DNA of 51,652 bases, from NCBI GenBank assembly GCA_030407315.1, contig JALQPE010000866.1, positions 1-51,652 on the forward strand, given 5' to 3'. The stretch is from Asparagopsis taxiformis. Taxonomy: Eukaryota; Rhodophyta; Florideophyceae; Bonnemaisoniales; Bonnemaisoniaceae. The translations under genes and the position numbers were made by a program. This document shows positions 30,713 through 39,400 of this stretch, in pieces (within the stretch, counting starts at the first letter, position 1; every line of letters begins with the position of its first letter). The notes beneath the pieces were generated by a model. The model had not been told where the DNA came from. It saw only the letters and a program-made list of their open reading frames with translations, and ran no database searches.

Positions 30713-31371
30713 TGTGGAACAACGTTAGTTCTAGAAGCAGCTGGTACGAGCCACGGACACGCTGTCCTTAACGAAACGAAACGAGCAGTCCACCCGCTGG
30801 TGTTTTGACTGTATTGTTAGGTAGGAAGGTAGAGTGGTTAGCGAGTAGACACGAGCGTCACGACGCAACAATCCACGCGAGGATTACGTTAGCACACGAG
30901 GTGGTACGTCACCGGAGGCGCTCTCGACCAAGCCCGGAGGCACTACACGCAATCAGCCTTACGTGCGGCGATGGGTAGGGAGTACGCAGCTCGACGGAGA
31001 CGAAGCCTCGTTAGGCAAAACGTAAACGTAAACGTAGAAGTCAGTCGTAGACTAGAGCCGTTGCTCGATCGTTGTCTTGTCCCCTTTCCCTCCCGGCACG
31101 ATGCCAATACCTATATGGCCACGATGGCATCGCTTTACAGTGTAAACACTGCTCGTAACGTCCCCGAATGGGAAGGGACCTTGTGGGTCACACGTAGGGA
31201 CCCGTTGGTCCGTTGGCCGTTGCCAATACGTTCGTTGCACACGTGTGCAGGTTGCGCGCGCGCATGCGCCAGCAATGTTCGTTCATTGCTGTCGCCGGTC
31301 GTATCCGCCGAAATTCGAATTCCGCGGAAAACGTAAATATTTGCAATTTCGGAATTGCCACGTATACTACA
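30713..31371 (-). repeat. 3' LTR of element Y
   Basis: 659 bp, TG...CA. A 121-codon plus-strand ORF inside it is shared with the other LTR only because the LTRs are identical; in the diverged copy at 45989-46652 it is interrupted, so it is not taken as a gene. Confidence 0.95.
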
Positions 31372-31374
31372 CAG

Positions 31375-31386
31375 CCCCACCCCCAC
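31375..31386 (-). other. Polypurine tract of element Y
   Basis: On the minus strand GTGGGGGTGGGG lies three nt from the 3' LTR boundary, the expected place for the plus-strand primer. The same run is conserved next to the LTR of the related fragment (near 46656-46667). Confidence 0.75.
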
Positions 31387-31449
31387 ACGTGGACGTCCCG
31401 GCCACGCGAGGCCCGTCAGGACGCGCCTGAGACACGGGGCCGTGGCGCC

Positions 31450-31489
31450 TTTTCGGGTACAACTGCGGACGTGGCAGTTGTCCCGAAAA
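31450..31489. other. Conserved stem-loop I
   Basis: The arms TTTTCGGGTACAACTG (31450-31465) and CAGTTGTCCCGAAAA (31475-31489) pair fully except for one bulged base. The same structure is present in the related fragment near 46731-46770. Confidence 0.7.
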
Positions 31490-31538
31490 ATCTCGTTGAA
31501 ACGTACATGGCCCGGTTGGCTGATCGAATCGCCACGGC

Positions 31539-31564
31539 GCCGGAGCGCGCGCGTGCGCTCCGGC
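31539..31564. other. Conserved stem-loop II (26-bp palindrome)
   Basis: GCCGGAGCGC and GCGCTCCGGC flank six bases. In the related fragment (46820-46845) the whole 26 bp is a perfect palindrome even though the middle differs. Confidence 0.7.
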
Positions 31565-31750
31565 TCTTTCGTAATCATCGCGGCCCGCCCGTTGGCGTCG
31601 TACGTCAATGCCTCGCTTAGGCGTTTTCCTGCAACGGATGCAGTGTCCAATTCCACCACGCGGGTGTGCTTCAATTCAGCGCGATACGAGCGCAGGCCGC
31701 GGCCTTTTCGTGAATCTGCCAGCGGGCATGTCGACAACGGTCGTCCGAAG

Positions 31751-31760
31751 GATATTTAAG
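31751..31760 (+). promoter_or_regulatory. TATA-like element upstream of the antisense ORF
   Basis: GATATTTAAG lies about 210 nt before ATG 31967. The matching place in the related fragment (about 47032-47041) reads TTATTTAAG, so the element is kept while neighbours vary. It may promote transcription opposite to the retrotransposon's main RNA. Confidence 0.4.
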
Positions 31761-31966
31761 CGGCGGCTTAACGTGATAGCGATCGTCGCTCACCCTTCCT
31801 CTCACCATCGTCATCCAGGCCGTTGCCTTTCGTTCTCCCTTATCCTCTTCCCCCGCTGGGTACTACTACCTCCGTTCCTTTCGTTCTCTTGTTCCGTTTA
31901 GCCCGCGTGGCTCTCGTCGTCGTGCTCGTTGCACTCGTCGTAATTATCGTGTACAGCGTAACCACG

Positions 31967-34194
31967 ATGGTTACGACTCGCAGTACCGATGCTAACACCC
32001 CGCGGCCCGCCGGCTCTGCTGGAGGTGGAGCGAGAACCCTTCGCAGGGCGCTCCCTCCCTCGTCGGGGCCGGTGCGCCGCCAGCGACGGAAGCGTCCGTC
32101 GCGCCCGCCCCATCCGTGAGGGCGGGAGAAGCCGTTGCTTCGCAGGCCGTCGCCTCTTCGTCTCGCCCGATGGCTCCGTCTCGCCTGGTGGCTTCCGTGA
32201 CGCCTGCCGAGGCTGCTAGGGCCGTCGCCCCACGTGATGATGACGCAACGGCGTCCGACTCGGGGAATTCGTCACCCATCATTCCGGATGCCGCGGCCCC
32301 GTCGACGGGTGTAGCCGCGATGGCAGCGGCCGCTCGTTCGCGTCGTGCTGTGGCGGCGGCCCGCACGGGCGTGCCTCGTCGTGATGGCTCGCCGCGTTCT
32401 CCTCGCCAGGACCCCTCGCCGGAGGGTGGTGACCCCGTTGGGACAGTCGGCACCGCCTCACGTGGCGGTGCGGCGCTAAACGTAGGCGTCCTGACCCACG
32501 CGTGGGCTGCGTTGCCCCGCGTGGGTATCACGGATGACGATCTCGCCACGTTGGCCAGAGATCGTCTGGACGCCCGCGCGGTCGTCGACTATATGCGTTC
32601 CGCCGAAGATACGTGGGGGCGAGCAGCCGGGCGTCGTTTCGCCAACGGGCCGCCGGGATCGGAACGTTACCAGATCCCGGCGTCGATACGTTGCGACCGC
32701 TCGTGGTTGCGTGACGTCAACGACGCGATCTACGTCGACCGTATGGACGCATACTTATGGAAGGGGACGCCCGAGGAACCGCCGTTCATCTCGGTGGCGT
32801 CCGTATTCGTATGTCCGCGGACACTTTCCGAAAGGCAACGTGCCGAATGGAAGACTGCTCTTTCGTTGAGCGTCATCTCCAAAAGCGTCGTGTCGTACGA
32901 TGACCACTTCGCTCTCCGCCACGTGAACGCGGACGACTACCGTGTGTCGCACGCGTCAGCTCCGTGGGTCGTCCCGAGCGAGCTCTACTTCCCGCCGTTG
33001 CCGGATGTAGTAGAGGAGTTTCCGTACCCCCGTGGGTCGTCCACGTTATTACCACGCGTGGTACATTATTTCACCGATGCCGTGAAGGACGCGCCTGCCC
33101 CCGTGAAGGAACGTTTCCTCATGGCCGTGGACATCGAACACGCAGCGATGCTCGCGTGCTCGCTGTTCGTGGAACGTCGTGTGTTCGGGCGCGCGTGCCT
33201 GCTGCCGGAGTCCACGTTGGACTTCCTGGCCGATTACGAGATGCTTCGTGCAATCCCGGTGGACGGTTCCGACACGTTCGTCTCCGTTACCAGCGCGTTG
33301 GCTGAGGTTCGCGGCGCCCTTGCGTTGGGGCCGGAGTATCGGGTTATACGTCCCGATTACGCAAGCGGCGATAACCAGGAGTTCGTCTCCGTTCGTAGCG
33401 ATGGGGCTTACGTGCCGCGGGTCGCTTCCCGTTCCGAACGCCGTCGTGGCAATCGTGCCGGTTATTTCGGCGGCCTCGGGGGCAACGAGCGCCCCCGAGG
33501 GACGCGTTCTGGCCGTCGTGGCCATCAAAACGAAGCGCCGCGTGCGCCGGATCCTCGAGAGATCGTGCCACGCGAGGCTACGGAAGGGGGCAACGTTGCC
33601 CAGGTCGGTCGTCCGAATGTGGCCACGCCGGCCGAACGCGCGCCACGCTTCGTTAGCCTGGACGACCGCGTCTCCGATGAGGATGCCCGTCGGCTTCTCG
33701 GTACGTCGATGTCCGCTCCGCCTCGTGCGGACGGCTGGGTTATCCGTTCCCTCATCTCGTCCGTGGCTCGCGCAGCCGAAGAGTTCAGGGCCCAGACGTT
33801 GGACCTGACTGCCCGCTTGGCAACGGAACGCGCGATTTCGGAGCGTCTCGCCGCGGCGACTCGTAGTTACGCGCCGCCCGTTGGCGTTCGTAATGAACCT
33901 TACGGTTACGCGAGTGGCGGCGGCTTCGGCGACCCCGTCGGGTATGGTCACGCAGCGGCGTACCTGCCACGCGACCCCGCTCCGGCGCGCCCTTCGGATA
34001 CGCGCAGTCACGGGACTGCGGATCCTTACGCTAGGGATCCCGCGTCTCGTCGCGAGCGAGCCCCCGTGGTCACGCAGACCGTCGATCCGTACGCGCCGGG
34101 CTTCGTTCAGCCCAGTCGCAGCCGCAGCCACGATAGCCGCGGCGAAGGCCCTGGTCCGTATGACCCTGCGGGCAAGCGTTCTCGTCGCTACTAG
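31967..34194 (+). pseudogene. Antisense accessory ORF of element Y (one-base break near its start)
   Basis: The protein is about 740 residues, on the strand opposite gag-pol, between pol and the 3' LTR. It starts MVTTRSTDANTPRPAGSAGG at 31967. A one-base deletion near 32034, compared with the intact related copy (GCGAGGAACCC at 47316-47326), shifts the frame; the remainder is open from before 32116 to 34194. The order is: an Ala/Ser/Pro-rich first quarter; a folded-looking core (DVNDAIYVDRMDAYLW, ELYFPPLPD, LLPRVVHYF, APVKERF, LFVERRVFGRACLLPES); an Arg/Gly-rich linker; a predicted coiled coil (EEFRAQTLDLTARLATER); and a Tyr/Gly/Arg/Ser-rich end with KRSRRY, possibly nuclear. I find no known domain. 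The core recurs in the split ORF of element Z. Confidence 0.7.
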
Positions 34195-34552
34195 GTCGTT
34201 CCTAGGTTAGTTCGTAGGCCACGTCGGCTCTAGCATCGTATTGCTTCGTAAACTTCGTCTTGTTTCTTTGCGTAATCGCATGGCTCCGTTGAGCTTCGTA
34301 ATTTGCGTTTGGCAGGTCGTCTGCAGCAGAGGAGGGGTTTAGCGTTAAGCCCCTCCCCACAATTTTTTTGTTGTGGCGTCTACCCCGTCGGGTGTCGTAT
34401 GGCTTACGTAGCCCGTGCTTCGAGTTCGCGGCGGCGCGTGCCCGTTGGCAGGTTCGTAACACACGCAACTATTCGGCAAAGCGGCGGCGCGTAGCGGCGG
34501 CTTTTCACTGCGAGTGGTACGTTAACCTCGATCGTAGAGCCCGTTGGCGTGC
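34195..34552. other. Spacer between antisense ORF and tandem repeat
   Basis: No ORF worth calling. It probably includes the 3' end of the antisense transcript. Confidence 0.4.
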
Positions 34553-35254
34553 GTATCATTTAGTAACTAACTCGAAAATCGTTTCCGCCGTCGTTTCTCG
34601 TTCGGATAACCCCGTCGGGTGTCGAATTTCGTTGAGCATTCGAGCTCCTTAGCGCGTAGCACATCGGTGCCAATTTTAATTTGCTCCGATGAGCTGGGTG
34701 AAAAATTTCGTCGAACGTCAGACCGACGCGCGTGTGAGTCGGTTTGACGTTCTACGCCGTGGCGTGTACGCAGTAATTCGTCGCAGTACGTTGCGGTTTC
34801 GTTGACGACGTGGTGGCCGGCGGGCTTGGCTTTTCGTATAGCCGTTGACGTCATTAGCGCCGTCGCGCTTCGCGTTGCCGCGGCTTCACGTTGGCCAGTG
34901 GCGTTATCATTTTGTAACTATCTCGGAATTCGTTTCCGCCGTCGTTCCTCGTGCGGATAACCCCGTCGGGTGTCGAATTCCGTTGAGCATTCGAGCTCTC
35001 TGGCACGTAGCACGTCGGTGCCAATTTTAATTCGCTCCGGTGAGCTGGACGGAAAATTCGCTAAGCGTCAGGCCGACTCGCGCGTGAGTTGGCTTGACGT
35101 TTCACGCCGTTGCGTGTACGCGGCAGTGCGTCGTGGTGCGTCGCGGTTCCGTAGACAACGTCTTTGCCGGCGGGCTTGGCTTTTCGTATAGCCGTTAACA
35201 CCGTTAGCGCCGTCGCGCTTCACGTTCCCGCGGCTTCACGTTAGCCGGTGGCGC
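34553..35254. repeat. Two-unit tandem repeat, period 351 bp, in element Y
   Basis: The two units share long blocks in order, for example GTTTCCGCCGTCGTT at 34581 and 34932, CCCCGTCGGGTGTCGAAT, GCCAATTTTAATT, and GGCGGGCTTGGCTTTTCGTA. They differ at scattered bases. Each unit holds a stem-loop (34714-34751 and 35066-35099). No conserved ORF runs through both units. Confidence 0.88.
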
Positions 35255-36493
35255 AATCGTTGCGCTAGTCCGCTTCGTGTGGTGGCGTCGTTCGCCGCGG
35301 CGTCCGAGGAGCGTTTCGTTAGCTCATTCGTTATGTGGTGCGACGTGCACCTGGGCATACGTAATGCTCGCCCTCTACGCCGTTGCGTAATTCCGTTTAT
35401 TCGACTTGCGAACCCGACGGGGACGCGATTGACGCAGTCGTTTCGCATGCCCGCGGGCGTTTGAGGCTGTTACGTGAGCCAACTTTTCGTCGGCTTGTTG
35501 CCTTCAGCTGTGCCGTTTACGTTGGCTACCAGCTTGTACGCCGTTGCGTATTCGTGTTTCGTTACGTGCGTTCGACTGGCCGGCGGGCTTTTCGCTTTCG
35601 CGCGTCGTTCGTTATGCCCGCGTGGCAGGACACCGTTGTGTCGTTCCGTGGTTGCCGTACGTGGCTACCGCGTTCGGCGTCGTGCCTCACGATGGCGATA
35701 CGGTTCGCCGTCCTTCGTCGCGGCCTCGTTGGCTCGTCGTTCGCACGCTTTACTCGCGCGCTTCGTGCGCTGAGACCCGTTGGTCTAATTCGTCGGCTAA
35801 CGTATAGCTTCGTTCCGCTTCGTGCGGGAGTTTCGTAATGAGGCCGTTGCCATCTTCGCCAGGGACGCGTCCGTCCTACGTCGTTTCTCCGCCTTCCGGC
35901 GTCACGTTGCCGTTAGCTCGCGAGCTGTTTGGCGTTGACCTCGTTGGTCGATGCGACTCGTTGTCAGCGGCTGTCCACGGGGACGTACGATGGCTCACGT
36001 GACATGCCGAAATTACGAAATTTTCGGGGCACGCGTGTCCCGAGATTTGGCCGGATTAGCGCACTGTAATCGGCCCGATTTTTCGTACCGTGCGTCCATG
36101 GCCCGCTGGCCCAAGTATAATTTTTCGCGCGAAAAATCTGACGTGTTGTCCGTCCGTGGCCCGTGGTGTCGTCACCTTTGCCCGTGGGACGGTCAACACT
36201 GTCGAGCCAGTCGTGGCTCTTCACATCGTGTGAATCGTCCGCGCGTGGACTCGTCGTCCAATCTTTCGTTGGCGCTCGTGCCTCCACCAACGTATGGTGT
36301 CGAAAACGAAAAGAGCGACGGCTCTAGCACGCATCGCGCCCCCCCAACGCAAGGGTGGACGTCCCGGCCACTCGTTGTGCCTTCGCTTCTCGTTCGTGCG
36401 GCTCGTCGCCTTCGTTTGTTGCATCGTGCAACGTCGCGCACGCGTGCGCTTAACCCGACGCTCGTGTGCGTTTTCGGGGGCCGTCGTGGCCTT
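35255..36493. other. Non-coding part of element Y between repeat and pol end
   Basis: It is G/T-rich on the plus strand with frequent CGTT and CGTCG. Several ORFs of 80-220 codons overlap in different frames, none with a domain or support. I treat it as the long untranslated region downstream of pol. Confidence 0.45.
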
Positions 36494-39400
36494 TCACGTT
36501 GTTGCTCGTCGCACGCGTGCGAAGTATCGAGAGACGCTCTCTTCAGATACGTTCCGGCGGGGTTCCCACGTAGGGTTACGATACCCGACCCACTTCACGA
36601 GGAAGTCTAACGTTCCGTCATCGTTTACGCGATGGTTGAGTAGGTCGTCTACTACATACGCCGGACCGTCGCGGTTCTTGTCGAGGTCTGCCTCGGTGGC
36701 ATCGTATGGCTCCGGCGGGGGCGCGTTCGCCGGCGTTGGCGCGTACGCAACGCGGTCCGAGTTGACACGTTCAACTACGTCTCCTCGTTGGATGACGAAC
36801 GTTCGTACGTCGTTACGTAGTACGCGGAACGGTCCCAACGCGTGGTTGCCGAGCTTCGTGCCCTTCGTGGTCCCGTCCGTCGGGTCGATGAATACGTATT
36901 CTCCCGCGCGGATGTTTCGATTCGAGACACGGACTCGTTTGTCGAAATTTCGTTTATAACGTGCCTGCGCGGCCTTCAGCGTTCGATACGCGTTATCCAT
37001 CGTTGTGGCGAGCTCACGAACGTAAGTGGCTCGCCCTCCCCCGTCGGGTAGTTCGCGGTTCGTTACCGACGTGTGTAGCGCCAACGGTGGCGGTGGATTC
37101 GTGAGAATCAAATCGAAGGGCGTCGTGCCCGTGCTCGAATGCACATGCGTGTTGTACGCAAACGTTAACGCCGATGCGTATCGATCCCAGTCGTTCTGGT
37201 TTTCGTTCACGTAATTGCGCAGCATCGCCAGGATCGTCCTGTTGTAGCGCTCCACCTGCCCGTTCGTTTGGGGGTGGTACGTCGACGTAAAGACGTTCGT
37301 TACGCCAATCTCGTTGCAGACGCGCTGGAAGAACTTAGCAGCGAACTGCTTTCCGTTATCGCTTATGAGCGTCCGTGGGGGTCCATACGAGAAGACCCAC
37401 GCGTTGACGAACGCGCTCGCCACGTTGGCGGAATCGATATTTCGTAGAGGTACGACTCTAGTCAGCTTCGTGAAGCGGTCCGTTATCACGAGGATAAATC
37501 GGTTACCACGCGTGGTCTTCGTAAGCGGACCTAGTATGTCGATACATAGGTCTCGCAGCGGCTCCGTAGCCGGAAATAAACGTAACGGGTTCGTCCGTTT
37601 GCGAAGCTTCACGCGGTTCTTCGCACATCCAACGCAGTTTCGTACCGTTGCGTGGATGTCGGCGGCCATCGCGGGCCAGTAGTACGTCCTCCGTAGGGTA
37701 TAGTACATACGCGTTTGCCCGGGATGTCCAGCGAGGACGTGGTGGTGCGTTAACTCCAGCAGCCGCGGCCGTAACGAAGCCGGCACAACGATTTGTGTAC
37801 GTTCCTCATCGTGAGGGTTCCGGCGTCGGAGTAGGCCATCGTGGCCTTCGAAGAATGCAGCGTCCTGCGTCTCGGACTGTCGTGTCAGTATCGTTTGACA
37901 GAACGCGTCCTCGCGTTGAGCTTCGATAAGCTCGTCCCTCGTAATGGGAAGCTGAACGTCAGCTGGTGGCACGCGTGCCGAATCGTCTTCAGCAGCGCGC
38001 TGTTCGTCGAGGAAATCCGGTTCCTCGTCAAGAACGTCATCGAGCGACGCGTCGCGGTTGAACTCGAGGCCATCGTGGCCAGCCGTCGTGGCTGATGTTC
38101 GTTCATCACGAGTCTCGTTCGACGGGTCGTCGTGACCCCTGGCATTCGTTGCCTTTTTACGTACGGACGTCGTTCGTCCTTGCCCATTTCGTGTGGGTTG
38201 TCGCCGACTGCGAGTCGTCACGAGGACCGCGTCCCCGTACGATGGTACGTCATCGTCGACGGGTCGACCGTCGTCATACGTAGATATCACACGTGATAAA
38301 GCGTCAGGTACCTGGTGCACGCGCCCAGGCCTGTACGTGACTTCGAAATCGAATTCGGCAACGCGTAGCCTCCATCGTAGTAGTCGTCCGGACGCGTCCG
38401 TTAACGTCATCAGCCAACGTAAGGCTTCGTGATCCGTACGTACGGTAAATCGTTGACCCTCTACGTAGGGTCGGAGCGACGTTATCGCCCAAACGACAGA
38501 GTAGCACTCGCGCTCGGTCGCCGAATAACCACGTTCGGTTTCGTTAAGGGTCTTCGACCAGTACCCAATCGGCACCCATTCGTTGGGCTTATCTTCGTTT
38601 TGCTGCTGGAGCAACGTAGCTCCCAGCTGATACGCCGACGCGTCGGTATCGATCATGAACGGACGTCCCGCCTTCGGAAGGTGCAATACTGGTGGCGACA
38701 CCAGTATTGTCTTCAACGTTTCGAACGCATTCGTTTGCGCGTCCGTTGGGTTCGTCCAATCGGGGGAAGCGTCCTTCTTCAACATCGTGTTGAGTGGCCG
38801 AGCGATCTCGGCATACGCCTTTACGAAACGGCGGTAAACGTTGGCCGCGCCCAAAAACGATCGACATTGCGTCTTGTCGCGTGGGAACGTAGCCGTACGA
38901 AAGGCTTCCTTGTTCCGTGCTGCGACGTGCAGCTTCCCTGGGGTAATCACGTGCCCCAGGTAGTCAACTCGTGGTTGAAAGAACGAGCACTTCGTGAGCT
39001 TTAACGTTACTCCCGCTGCGCGTAGCAGGGAAAGCACCTGGTCAACGTGACCCAGGTGAGACTCGAGGTCTTTCGAAAAGACGATTACGTCGTCTAAGTA
39101 GACCAGGCACGATTGCCAACGTACTCCGGAGAGGATGATGTCCAACGTCCGCTGAAACGTAGCGGGGGCATTTCGTAGCCCGAATGGCATTCGCACGTAG
39201 CGATACGTTCCCATGAAAGACGTAAACGTTGTCTTATCACGGTCCTCGGCGGAGACGGGCACTTGCCAGTAACCGGCGTTACAATCGAGTGTCGTGAAGA
39301 TGGCGGCGTCGCCCAACGAATCGAGGCAATCTTCCATACGAGGAAGCGGGTACGAATCAGCGATCGTTTTCGCGTTCAAACGCCTGTAATCGACACAGAA

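Noticed and set aside
30971..31336. 121-codon ORF in the LTRs of element Y, identical in both
   Set aside because: Identity only reflects identical LTRs; the frame is broken in the diverged copy at 46250-46620.
34553..35254. Possible CRISPR-like array
   Set aside because: Only two long diverged units, no short regular repeats or spacers, eukaryotic context.
35383..36610. Several plus-strand ORFs of 100-220 codons downstream of the tandem repeat
   Set aside because: Overlapping in multiple frames in GC-rich DNA, partly opposite pol; no domains.
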